DNA from: Botryotinia globosa
Lineage: Eukaryota > Ascomycota > Leotiomycetes > Helotiales > Sclerotiniaceae
Reading direction: 5' to 3'
Assembly (NCBI GenBank): GCA_014898425.1
Contig: RCSZ01000014.1
Span: 434,001-498,000, forward strand
DNA: 64,000 bases
Below, in pieces: positions 1-11,198 of this stretch. Every line of letters begins with the position of its first letter. The first letter of the stretch is position 1. The translations under genes and the position numbers were made by a program. The notes beneath the pieces were generated by a model. It had not been told where the DNA came from and made no database searches. It worked only from the letters and a program-made list of their open reading frames with translations.

Positions 1-866
1 TTCAATCCGAAATTGTGAATAAAGAAGAGAATTTCGTCTCTTGATCATCTTGATTCAAATACTTAACAATTCCTTCTTGTCCTCAAAGGAAGTCACTTGA
101 AACAAAGGACCCGGCTCAAATCATCATCAGCCATATCTCGACCGACCTCTTTCAAGAACCACTTTCCCACATCTTCTCTAACAACGAGAAATCTACCGAG
201 CACTTAAGAAGCACTCCGTGCCCGCTTCACGTTACGATTACCATCCAAGTTACCTTCCTACCAATCTTCTACTCACCCAGCCATTTTACCCCTCACCTCC
301 ATCCCTTGGGTTCAAATTGACATCTTTGTTTCTGAATATACTCTCACCCTATCTCTTTCGAAATTGACACTTGATACATCCTCTCGCCCATCGTCATATC
401 GCAGACCACCAATCCGGTATCAATCTACGTACTTCGAGTCAAGCTTTCTTCAAAATCTCTGGTCCAAGTCCCAAAACAAGACCGATCGTCATATACGATC
501 CAAACCATCTTCGATTCCCACAATAAGTCCGGGGTTTGGGTTTAAGATTACCCAGTCGAAATTCCGCAGGAGAACCACTTGAAGAATTTTGAGTCTGAGT
601 TCGACCGAGGTATACGCATTTTGGGAGTTACAAAAAATACAAGAGCAAAGAGCAAGACAAACGAGCGTGGATTCATACGTTCAGATCATACAGATACTTG
701 AATACCGATCGATACATATATACATATTTCTCCTACCGAAACAATAGAGAAAGTTCCTCATTGAAAATCTGCTCTTCTAACCCCGCTCTTCGTTCCAAAC
801 ACAACAAAGAAAAATACACTTTTCTATCTACCTGCAACCAACCTTATTTTTCCAAAGAACGCAAAA
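1..866. other. Spacer and probable 5' leader
   Basis: No convincing coding region is visible. The stretch is C/T-rich, with many TCTC, CCAAC and CATC runs, as in promoters and leaders of filamentous fungi. The open frames here begin at TTG rather than ATG, so I do not treat them as genes. It probably holds the promoter and a long leader of the small gene that starts at 867. Confidence 0.4.
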
Positions 867-1139
867 ATGAACGCCCCTCTCACATCACCAACCCGCACCA
901 CCTCCTCGGCAACTTACTTCCAATCCTTCCCAACCGGCCCCTCGAAATCCTCCACCACCTCCTCCTCCTCCAGCGGCCCAACATCCGCACCTCAACCCCC
1001 CGCACCCCAAGCGCCCCAGCGCTCCTCAAGTCAAGACGAAACCTCCCCGTTTCTCAAAGATTTCAACCTCGTCGCCGAAGCAGCCAAGAGGGCACAGATG
1101 GCATGTCTAATGCGAGATATGGAGAGCTGCGGCTTGTAG
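867..1139 (+). CDS. Small protein of unknown function, 90 aa
   Basis: I do not recognise a named family. The single-exon frame starts at an ATG in an A-rich context (GCAAAAATGA) and ends in TAG. Residues 1-60 are low complexity, rich in Ser, Thr and Pro, and probably disordered. The last 25 or so residues look like a folded amphipathic helix, with the core LVAEAAKRAQMACLMRD and an acidic, glycine-containing end. A disordered N-terminus with a conserved-looking C-terminal helix would suit a small adaptor or subunit, but no role can be assigned. There is no signal peptide and no membrane segment. A larger overlapping frame at 698-1204 begins at TTG and is Arg/Pro/His-rich, as expected of a frame-shifted read of this gene. 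Confidence 0.6.
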   Translation: MNAPLTSPTRTTSSATYFQSFPTGPSKSSTTSSSSSGPTSAPQPPAPQAPQRSSSQDETSPFLKDFNLVAEAAKRAQMACLMRDMESCGL

Positions 1140-2403
1140 ATTCTGGGAAGACAGAGAATGGTGGTGTCGATGCGCGTGCGAAAATGTCGATGTGCAATGG
1201 GTAGCACACCTACCCATTAATGCGAATCTGCACCAATCAATCGTCCAGAAATGGAGTGTTGAATAACTCGCACTGCGAACACAAGACGCAACAGGAGAGA
1301 AAGAGAAGATGAGAAGCGATGGGTAATCAGAAATCTATCATCTAGATACTGTTCCCAGTGCACAAACTGCATATCTCGCTTCCCTTTACTAAACCCCTTC
1401 ATCGACATCTATACTCTCCTCTCGCAATTTCGAAACCTGAGCACACATCACATCACTCACTCCCCATCCACTCCACCAACCAACCAACCAACCACCACTC
1501 CTCAAAATAACGAAACCACGAGTTCAAGACAGGCGGCGACGGCGGCGGCGTTTTGGCATTCGGCATTTGGCATCTAGGATATAGCATTGAGCATACCAGG
1601 ACCACTCATGGTGTTTTTTGGCGCTTCCTTTCCTTTTTCCTTTTTCCTTTCAATTTTCATTATCATTATTACGTACACCAGGTACAGCATCGATTGATTA
1701 CTTAATCCAATCCAATCCACTCCAAACATTTTCCAAACATTTTCCAAAATTTTCCACCTCGAAATGAATAACCATCTGGCTGGTTCCCTACCACCTACCT
1801 TTACTATTTATTGTTATCAGACAAAAGGAGAGGAAACGAGAGACGACGAGGGGGAAGAGAGATGGGGTTTCGGAGAAATCAAATGGGAGTTCGGGATCAC
1901 ATACTTATATACTATCATCCCAAATAATAATACCAGAATACCTTGCACGCAAACACTGCTTCTTGGTTTGAGATAGCTATCTAGTATTCACTCTTGAAAT
2001 TTTGTGTACATCAATGGGTCCCCTATCCTCCCTACAAGCAAGCCCTTGCCTCCGCTCCTGATAACACATCACCAACATATCAAGTAACATAATATTATCC
2101 CCTTAGAGATCATACCGTGAATCAGAGCCCTCACCCCAGCAAAGATATTATAAGAAAATCGTATTCACAGTAGCCACACAGTCATATATTCGAACAGATA
2201 TATGCTCGTTCCGCAGCTAGGCACGACTTCATTAAATATAGTAATATTGCTAATCATTAATCATTCATTTACCCACTCCGACCTTCATTGCTCACTCCGA
2301 TCTTCAATCTCCAATCCTTTCCCTTACCCCAAACCCATCCGAGAAATACTCTGCTCGCATCCTTTCCCGAAAACTTTAGGAATTTTGTACAAGCATTTCC
2401 CCA
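1140..2403. other. Spacer with simple repeats
   Basis: No gene seen. It contains a CCAA tetranucleotide run near 1475-1496, a GGC-rich tract near 1531-1550, and a T/C-rich tract with TTTCCTTT units near 1626-1652. It serves as the downstream flank of the small gene at 867-1139 and of the convergent GID1-like gene. Short open frames at 1764-1976 and 2202-2447 have no recognisable product. Confidence 0.4.
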
Positions 2404-5115
2404 TTAACCCTGACTATGATTTCTACTTGCGCCATCATTCCTCCTAGGTCTCATATAATTATCAATATTAACAAAAGCCCCCGTTCCGCCCGATTCTCTA
2501 AGGTCTTCTAACAGTACCGTTGTTTGTTGGTAAACACGTTCAAGAGCCGCTGAGGATGATTTGCCAAGGGAGACTTTTGTCTGTGTTAGCAATTAAGCAC
2601 ACACACAAGAAAGCGAGCACTAGCGATTCTTCAAGCTGAAATGCAAGTGAGAGAGACGACTTACGAAGAATAGCAGAGTTCAATTCCTCTGCTACAGCAA
2701 CCCTTCCACTCGGATCCAAGAGATGAGAGACAATTTTCTCATTGATAGGATCATTGTATGCAATTAACGAGAAAGCATCTTCCAAAGCTTTGCTGACCTC
2801 TCTTCTTGGATCGTCCTTGAATTCTGCTTGAAGAATCTGTCCATATGACAATGTATCTGATAGCAAATTCTGATAATCGGTTTCGAAAGTATCACCGCCG
2901 TCCGTTTCCATTCTATCCCAATTGTTGACCTGGGGTTGATGATCATCCAGTTCCATATCATGATTTATAATATCATCATACCAATCCCCGTTATGCGCCG
3001 AATTCTTCTTCGATACGTTGGTACTATTGGAGTTATGCATTTCTGCCATCTGTCGAACCATTTCGATGAACTTGCGACATCTTAATCGAAAGTAAACATG
3101 TTCGTTGTCTTTCAGAACTTGAGGATAATATGCGTTAGTGAATTTGAGGGCTTGTTCAACATCCCCTTCTAATATTGCTGTGCGAATGCCTGTATAAAGT
3201 TAGTATTGATATCTGGCATTAGTCGGGAACACTCACGTTGCCTGTTGCTAGCATCTTGATCATCTTTGATATCGAATCCTGGTATGGTAACATTAGGATC
3301 CATGTTCAAAGCCTTCTTCTCAGAGTGAACTTCATTCGCAAATTCTCTTGCCGTTTCGACATAGCCATCGTGTGTTAGAAATTGTAAAACCTATCCGGAA
3401 TCAGTCATTAGATGGTGGAACGTCTTGAGAGTAGGTCATACCAAAGATTGAATCAATTCCGTTTCATTCAATGGCGGTTGAAGTTTTGCGGTACTAAGAG
3501 AAAGTTTAGCATCCTAACAAGCTACAGGGTCGAAATGAAGTACCTGGTGGAAGCGATCTCATTCTTAATCCGACGTTCTTCATGCTGTGAAAGTGTTAGT
3601 TCACAACTTCTGACTGTGCATTGTCTTTTTAATTGTTTGGAGTGCGAGTGATCCGAAATAGACGATGCATAGTAAAAAAAGGGCCTTGAGGATGCTCGGA
3701 GCTAAAGTTATGAAGACATTATAGAGATATTTTCACTTACCAAAATCATTTCGTCTATGTTGTAGACGAACGGACTTTGCCCGAAATTTACTCTAATATG
3801 CTCGCCGGGTTTCTTCATACCTACAGATGGAAAAAGCTCGCCCCTTCCAGTTACATCTCGGAATGCGATACCTTGAATGATGATATTAACAGGCGCTTCA
3901 AGAAAACAGAACGGAGACAATGGAATAGAACCGAGTTGTAGCATGAGGAAAAGTTTACCAACTGACCTAAATGATCTCCATTCTTTGTGAAGAAGGCAAC
4001 ACCAGTTGAAAAGTTGACTCCGCAACCTATTACATCTTCTGTGGAAAATGGTGGGCCGTAAGCTTTTCCAACACTTGCACCAGCATACCCATGGCCATCA
4101 TCACCATGATATGCCCAAGAATCAGGTTCCCATCCCGGTAATCTTGATAAAGGTATTTTTTTGGTAGAAAATCCAATACCAATAGAGCTACTAAGGTGAG
4201 CGTTAGCGAGGCTTCAACTATGCAAATCAATTGGAAATCATACTCTTCTCGTTTCCGCGACAAAATTGTGACCTCGAAGTAATAAATTCCACACTGGGGA
4301 GGCATGGGGTGATCGGATCTGATAGCGGATGCCTCATTATCTCGATCGTTCATGGATTTCGGGCCCGTCAATTTCACTTCAAAGCCATCACTTGTGACTT
4401 CCAATGCTCCAAATTTGTCTGTTGTGCTCCATTTACTTGGCAATGGGGATAAGGTTTCATCTTCGGTGAGGGGAGTTTTTTCGACGAGGTCATAAGGTCT
4501 ACCTCGATGCGAAGGGACCATCTTTGCATGTAGATTAACACTGCTAGCACTAGTTGAAAGAGAATTTGGTTGTGATGACGGGGCTGACCCATCTCTATGC
4601 GCCAGGACCTTTGCCTTGTGCGCTTCCTCTAACTTTTGCACATATTTCGATCCCCTCAGATACGAGGGCACAAAGAAATGGTCCGTATTCCCACCAAGTC
4701 CACCGTACCCATGCCCATTCGGGAGTGAAGAAAACTCATTTGCGAGTGAACCAAAAGCGCTTGAGAAGCTTGGCAGTTGTCCTCCTCTACCCCATGATCC
4801 TGATCGTCCTTGATTGACCCCGCCATTACTATTTTCCTCATCAAACCCGGCGAATGCCCCGTATCCGTATCGCCCATTATAATTTGGATCGTAGTAAATG
4901 GAATCATGTTGTTGATTTAACATGTGTGTGTTCGAATTTAGGAGATTCGCGAAATGGCCGGGTCTTGAAGGTTGTCCATATTGTTGAGAGTTCCCGGCAG
5001 CTATGCCAGATACAACAGAGGCATAAGAGGATCTTCGAGGCATGAAACCGGGAGCTCCAGTAGGCATGCCGGAGTGTGGAACCCCCGGTGAGCCCGAAGG
5101 ATATGAGTTTGTCAT
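2404..5115 (-). CDS. gid1: GID1/VID30-like SPRY-LisH-CTLH protein (GID/CTLH ubiquitin ligase scaffold)
   Basis: In yeast Gid1/Vid30 and animal RanBP9/10, this protein scaffolds the GID/CTLH E3 ligase that degrades gluconeogenic enzymes. I splice eight exons: 5115-4244, 4190-3967, 3871-3741, 3584-3544, 3493-3442, 3390-3237, 3189-2665 and 2573-2404, giving about 722 aa. Residues 1-240 are low complexity (Gly, Ser, Asn, Tyr). A SPRY domain covers about 245-405, with GIYYFEV, IGIGFSTK, PGWEPDSWAYHGDDG and CGVNFSTG-type strands. A LisH motif (LIQSLVLQFLTHDGYVETA) is at about 434-455. It is followed by a CTLH region (AILEGDVEQAL) and a C-terminal CRA-like part ending in an ALERVYQQTTVLLEDL helix. 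The last intron has two possible acceptors; only the distal one (exon from 2573) keeps the conserved C-terminal helix. The start is the first ATG of the frame. Confidence in the family is high; some exon edges are less certain. Confidence 0.88.
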
Positions 5116-6763
5116 TTCGAAAGTATGTAGACAATACTTAGATTGAGAGAAGAGTTTCGTTGTCGCTTGTGAGTGTTTAGAAGTCGAGAGGTTTGTTTGT
5201 GTATGGAGGTTGTTTTGTGTTGTTCTGTTCCTTGAGCTTGAGGTTGCAAGGCGCAGAAATTGTGTTTCTTACCTATCTGCAGCTCTCAATTCAGCAGTGA
5301 ACGACGGATTGGATCAAGGTGGAGACGAAGTGTGATGTGCCAGTAGTAGTTGGATTGTTTCATGACTAGCGAAATCTCATTGAGTGTTAATGTGATTGAG
5401 TTCAGAATTCACATTAGAATCATATTTCTGAATGTTCAAATTCGTATGAAGCTTCAGTTTGTAGTTTGTACGAGTGATAAGTTGTTATCGAATCTTTAAT
5501 ACATCAATGTACGGTAGCTGGGTAGGCTGGTAGGTAGGTTCCTCGAATGTTGCCATTTGCGGATTTCATCATACGTGAGCTAATCCCGTTATGGTTCGAT
5601 CCCCGAAGACCGGGGGTGTGATGGATTTCATCATGAGGAGAAACATTTATCACGCACGATTCACGACCTTGACTGATTTCTATCATTTACAGCTTATGAA
5701 CAAATTCACCAGAATTCGAGAAACATATATTATGATGGGACACTATGAGCGGTGTGTTAATCAGGTAGGTAGGTAGGCAGGTAGGTAGGCAGGTAGGTAA
5801 TTAATCAATTAATATAGCTACCTACGTACATACACAAGCTGAACGATATCCTCTCAAGTGTTCAACATACTTACTTTCTGAAATCTCTACTTGATACGAT
5901 GACAGAAATCATCCCGAAGACACAAGACCACAATGTATTGAGATTCAAACCCGTTTGAATGAGCATAGTTCCCAGCCATGTCATTCATATCATTTTACTT
6001 AGTATATACATGCATTACCCAATCGAGGTCGAATCTTTGAGAAGAACACATCAGACCGATCAGACGAAAATCAACGAACGCCCATCTGAACTTAAATAAC
6101 CACATTATCAATTGTGCCAATTTTAATACCAGCTCAAACAAACACATCACTCCCATGTAAATATTCCCTCATCGCCGCAAATATCCAAGAATCACATGGA
6201 TATCTGGGTCCCTTATAAGAAATGAGACTTGCCGTGAACCGATGACATAAATGAACAGCCAGTCGAAGCTACTTTTGTAAAAGCAAAAGCTACTGACGAA
6301 TTCACTCAGCCGTCTGCGAATAGCTTGCCATCATGGTTGGAACTCTGGACAGGAGATCATGGTAAAGAAACACGTGGATTGACCCTTGTATGCCCGGTCA
6401 GGCTGTGAAAGCAAGAAAGTAGTCATAATCTAGAATTGTTTAAGCAATAATGCGTGAACCCAAAGGCCGCGATATGCTACATTAACACTCTCCTGCTTGG
6501 AGGAAACGCCAGAAACACCATTGCTCTGGCGGAATTTATTTCCACTCCATCCCATTCCATCCACAACGCCCCAAAGATTTTCCCAAAGCCCAGTAAATTG
6601 AAACCAAAGAAATTTTTATACATGTCTTGCGTTGGTGACAAAGCAGGGTCGTTTTGTAACCCGGTTCCTTGGAAAGATTGCCCATTAATGAGAAAGAAGA
6701 GGTTGACCGGGTAAGATCCAAGTTCTAATACACGGTATAAAAGATTAAGATAGGTGGAAAGTA
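5116..6763. other. Spacer, no gene recognised
   Basis: This is upstream of the GID1-like gene and downstream of the IES4-like gene. It contains an AGGT/AGGC tetranucleotide repeat (listed separately) and AT-rich DNA. Open frames at 5591-5776 and 6454-6714 show no domain, no homology that I recognise and no splice partners. Confidence 0.4.
5764..5802. repeat. AGGT/AGGC tetranucleotide microsatellite
   Basis: About nine units of AGGT, with AGGC variants at regular spacing, read directly from the sequence. It lies in non-coding spacer. Confidence 0.85.
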
Positions 6764-7778
6764 TTAGGCGGAAGCAGTGATAACCGCAGGAGACTGAGTT
6801 TGATCTTGAGCGGATGTAAGTGCAACGGCAGGTGCAGAAGTGGAGGTAGATGTAGAGGTTGGAGCTGGAGCTGGAGCTATAGCTGGGGGAGAGCTGACGA
6901 GGTTGGTAGCATCAACATCCATCGCACTAGTGCTCTTCTCACTTTCAACCTGGCTGTTTTCCTTGTTCTCCTTACTACTGTCACCAGTTGACGAACCTTC
7001 AGTACTGGGATTAATTGACATCTTAGGAGGGGCTCTCCATCTAGGAATTTCGATAGGGATACCCGTAAACGTTTTGATAATGAAGGAACGCTTCTCCCAT
7101 TTGCGACAAGGTTTACCAGAACGATCGAGGGCACGTAAGCCAGCATTGATTGCGCCTTGGTTGGCCTTGGGCCCAAGCCGATGGGAACTGTTTCCATTGG
7201 ACGCCCTTGGAGTGCTTCCGTTAGGAGCAAGTGTGCCATCATCCCTGAGACAGAGTTAGTACATGTAAAAGAAGATAACTGCGGAGCCCGGCGTTCTCTA
7301 GAGCATTGACCCGCCCGGTAAGAGATATAGCATTGAAGCTCGACGACAGTGAAAGGGTGCAATATACTTACAATCTTGCCTTCTTCTTTGGACCTGGCTT
7401 GCCTCTGGCCCTAGGAGTTGTGTCTGATCCCAAGGCGGCAGTAGAACTTCTCTTAACACCAGCCTTCTTCTTAATTGCCTCCGTTGGAGGAGGCATCGAT
7501 GATGAAACTGGTGTATCAGTGCCATTTGGTATGGGCGTATTTGGATCCGACTCGGCCTGAGCATCGCCATTTTGACTCTTTGCGACAGGCGTAGTAGTTG
7601 GAATTGTTGATGTGGAATCCTTTGATGGAGAGTCTTCTTTGATCAAAGGTTGGCCAACACCCCTTAACTTTGCAGGAGATAGTTTGAGAGTGATGATCAT
7701 AGAACTCTTCTCTCTCAGGCTCGACGACTTTCGTCGTGGAGCAGAGGTAGTCGGCGTAGGTTTGCTTGCTGAAGCCAT
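6764..7778 (-). CDS. ies4: INO80 complex subunit IES4-like protein
   Basis: IES4 is a small, fungal-specific subunit of the INO80 chromatin remodeller. The model has two exons (7778-7372 and 7244-6764), joined across a GTAAGT...CAG intron of 127 bp, and gives 295 aa. The N-terminal part carries the LKLSPAKLRGVG motif (about residues 32-43), followed by a disordered Ser/Thr/Pro region and a basic KPGPKKKARL stretch just before the splice. After the splice comes LGPKANQGAINAGLRALDR, then a KPCRKWEKR basic aromatic block, then a hydrophobic PIEIPRW end. This order is what I recall of the IES4 family. The C-terminal 90 residues are low complexity (Ser, Thr, Ala, Pro) and acidic. The start is the ATG directly before MASASKPT; the frame upstream of it looks like leader. 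Nuclear action is inferred from the family. Confidence 0.8.
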
Positions 7779-8352
7779 GATGGAGAAGTCGTGGAAGTTG
7801 TGAGAGGTGAAAGATTGAAGACTGGGAATTGACGGTCGCAATAATTAGGGTGGTAAGGTGTTGGATGTGTCAAGGAAGGACGTATTGAGCCCTCGAATCA
7901 ATAGTACAGTATGGATATGGGTGATGGGTTGTGATTTGGGAGGTCAAATGTTGATGATGCTCAACATGCTTCGAAAATAATTTAAGGTGTTGAGTGTGAA
8001 TAATTTCTTTTTGGTTGAATTGAAAGACGAAGTAATAATAATAAGTTGGAAGGAAAGGTTATGGGGGTATGGAAAATCATGATTAAAATTTAAGAGCAAA
8101 TGGACTTGTCTCGTTTTTTTTCCCTCTACTATACGCGTTGAGTGAAGGCAGGCTGAGAATGTTGGTGCTCTTTCACCCAAGATTATTATTAGTTCAAGTT
8201 GAAGATACTACGCGAAGTCGGGGTTTGTGTTTTTGGCTGCTACTTATTATTACTAGGTTAAATTATATTATTTATTACTCGTTGATATGGGATTTTCTTT
8301 ACATTTACCATTTTGTATGTCTTTCTCTTCTTTATCATTTATATCACGAATT

Positions 8353-8362
8353 GTATATATAT

Positions 8363-8395
<33 letters not shown>
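8353..8395. repeat. (TA)n microsatellite
   Basis: A TA dinucleotide run with one GG interruption near 8364. It is non-coding. Confidence 0.9.
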
Positions 8396-8397
<2 letters not shown>

Positions 8398-8456
8398 CTT
8401 TTGAAATCTGATGTTTTATACTATCCGGTATTCATTCATTTTCTATTTCCAGCTTC

Positions 8457-8529
8457 AATGAATGAATGAATGAATCAATGAATCAATGAATCAATGAATC
8501 AATGAATCAATGAATCAATGAATGAATCC
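8457..8529. repeat. AATG/AATC tetranucleotide repeat
   Basis: About 18 tetranucleotide units. AATG units begin and end the array, and AATG and AATC alternate regularly in the middle, so an 8-bp higher-order unit has been amplified. Confidence 0.9.
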
Positions 8530-8843
8530 ACGAATGTCTGGGTAGATGCCGTAAGTATACCTACCTATTTCATCATTATCATCCATTGCCAGTTTCACCA
8601 AGGGACTAGCTAGGTGAGCCTTTTTTTCAATCTCCTTATTGTTCCTTCCTTCCGTAATCCCTGGCCTGCCCATCGAATATTGAATGCTTGGAAAGCAGGA
8701 AAGGTACCGCCGAGATGGATATCATGATCCAATTTCTTACCACTTGGGTCTTCATAATCCCCATCGCCATCCACGCAAGTATGAGGGAGGTAGTAGGTAT
8801 ATATGTGTATATATACACATATGGAGCCGGTCACTTTTCCACT

Positions 8844-8904
8844 CATTCCACACACACTCATTCCACACACACTCATTCCACACACACACACTCTCTCTCT
8901 CATC
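8844..8904. repeat. Tandem 15-bp CA-rich repeat followed by (CT)n
   Basis: Three tandem copies of a unit reading CATTCCACACACACT run straight into CACACA and CTCTCT tracts. Just upstream, at about 8797-8822, is an imperfect inverted repeat of GTATATATGTG and CACATATG type. Confidence 0.8.
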
Positions 8905-9060
8905 GCATCCCCCAATCAACGGAATCTCACGTCATGAGCAAGACATTGCTGGAAGGTAGAGAAGACAAGAGTTTAAAAGAAGGGGCCGCCAATCGAATGG
9001 AAGTAAGAACCGAGTGAGTGATAAACTGGTTTTATTACTCTTCATTACTATTCATTACTA

Positions 9061-9077
9061 TATATATATATATATAT
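9061..9077. repeat. Short (TA)n run
   Basis: Eight or so TA units in spacer DNA, directly upstream of a CTTCGT hexamer array. Confidence 0.8.
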
Positions 9078-9088
9078 GTTGACATTTA

Positions 9089-9131
9089 ACTTTCGTCTTC
9101 GTCTTGGTCTTCGTCTTCGTCTTCGTCTTCG
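9089..9131. repeat. CTTCGT hexanucleotide repeat
   Basis: About seven hexamer units with one CTTGGT variant. The hexamer is open in several frames, which explains the spurious open frame 9076-9297. Confidence 0.85.
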
Positions 9132-11198
9132 TTACAAATTTCCCTTTGCTCCGGATAGTCAAGTATTTCCACCATGTGTCCGCCCTCTCCCCCCTCTTTA
9201 CTCTACACTAAATACATCTCGGTCATTCTTTCCGACAATGTTTACCAAATTGGTAACCCCCAAGAAGTATCAAGAAAGAATTTTATCCACCACATGAGGA
9301 TGAATACTAGCTGGAGGTATCTGCACAGACAGAGTGGCCAAAGATCAAAACCAACTCATTCTTTTTCGCCAACAATAGAAGAGGCTTGCAACATAATACA
9401 ATCCCCGGGAACAGCAATTTGATGTGCGTATCATCACACCCATTCATCTTGAGCTATTGGGCGAAGAGATTGTGAGGGTGGTCCCTTTCTTCTTTTTCTT
9501 CTCCTCTTCTTCTTCTGGATACTGGTTATTGAACAGGTGGCTGGCTGATCATTTGTTTTTTATCGGATCATTAGCATCATGATCCGATGCATCCCTCTCT
9601 ACCCGTCACATTGAAATTCAAGATTCAGGTGATAATTTGGGCTTCGAAATATAAGCATTGCCACGCACACCTCAAACTATGAATTATTCAAAGCAGAGAA
9701 TTTGGGAATTTAACCAAGAAAGGTATGATTGCATTAACCAGCAGGAAAGCAATGACAAACAAAGGATAGCACAGCACTGCACTGCACTGCTTAATCCTTT
9801 GATCAATCCTTTTGTGGATGTTCCGCTCAAACATCGTTGCGTTGGTGGTCTGGAGATTTAGATATGTCAAATAGTTTTGACATTGATAAATCATCGGTCT
9901 GTTGTACTTTGATTCTAATATTTATCGCTTTTGATGAGTAGGTTGGAAGTCGAAATGTCTACAATCCATGATCCCACAGAGGTACACATCAATCAATCAA
10001 TCAGGGCCAACTCAAGTTGGACAGCATGTATAGGCAAATTCTGCTTTGCCGCATACAGCATTATTTGCATTTATCATTGATGGTTACCCAGCATGCCCCA
10101 TCATTTGATGTCTATCTAATGAGTCACAGTGTTGGAACAATTTGACCAATAATGTGTAATGAAGCAAACATGGACGAGTTTCTCATGGACGTTGCTTGAA
10201 TGTCTTATTTGGCTTCAGATGGTATGTCGGTCAAAAACTCTAGTCTGACGAGGTTCGCTGGAATACACATCAATCATCTTCAAGATCCAAAATCTTCGTT
10301 CATGTCACATAATCGATACCGTAACTCAAGACATCACAGTATTAACATCGTTGGAGGCGTCTTCGAAGCACTGAATACCAAAAACGGCAATTTAGGCACA
10401 CCGATTCTATGATGAGATTTTGGTTGAAAGAAGGTTGAAAGAAATGTTGTCCTCCGGACTCCTCCGGACAGCAATGTGAGTGGGAGAAGTGGTTCCTTTG
10501 GTTCCTTTGATTCCTTCGAGATTGTTGCTTCATTGCGTACTGTCTTTCCATGGTTGCCTGTTCAACACTTTCATCGGAACGATTCAGAGATATAAGATCA
10601 CGTATGCCATTCGGTACTGGGTGGATAAACTTCTCAAGTCTTTCTCACCAAACTTTATGATGTCTTGGCCGATTGGGATACTTGGGTATGGAAAGAGAGA
10701 TCAGGTAAAAAGATGACGAAAATATAAAATATCTGGTATTCAGTATCGTCTTTAGAAATCACTGATATCGCAAGTGAATGTCTAGCATGTCTAGTACTTA
10801 TTAGTGATGATGTTCATTGAGTGTGATTGATGCCCAGGCTGATGATACAGTCAATACCTACTACATACCTGATGATGTTCCAATACCTACTAGGTACCAG
10901 CTTAAAGAATACCTCATGCTGATTGGACAAACTTGAAGAGAATCACATGTACTTCACCCAGCCACAAAGCGGAGAAAATGTGCCACAATTGCAAGTGGGG
11001 TTACGGGGCAGGTTACGACAGCTTCCAGAATCTGATTAGGCAAGAAACCATTTATCTATCTATCCCGTCACCTGCATCCCTAATTAACACCATTCCTAAG
11101 ATCTTGAACACATTTCCAAAAATTCATATACGCACGCTACACCTGAATTTCTCCTTCTCGATAGGCATTTGACAAAGGTGACTTCGGTACACTACAAA

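Larger units (their letters stand above)
7779..11198. other. Repeat-rich spacer, no gene recognised
   Basis: This 3.4-kb stretch lies between IES4 and the CUE5-like gene. It is AT-rich and contains several microsatellites, listed separately, between 8.35 and 9.13 kb. Open frames such as 8688-9017 and 9076-9297 are reads through those repeats. Frames at 10200-10412 and 10933-11172 have no recognisable product or splice structure. Confidence 0.45.

Noticed and set aside
364..582. 72-codon frame upstream of the small gene
   Set aside because: It opens at TTG and no ATG or domain is present.
698..1204. 168-codon plus-strand frame overlapping the small gene
   Set aside because: It begins at TTG, is Arg/Pro/His-rich and is the shifted read of the C-rich coding sequence at 867-1139.
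5585..5615. GGTTCGATCC motif as a tRNA T-arm
   Set aside because: The flanks do not pair and no D-arm or anticodon arm lies at the right distance.
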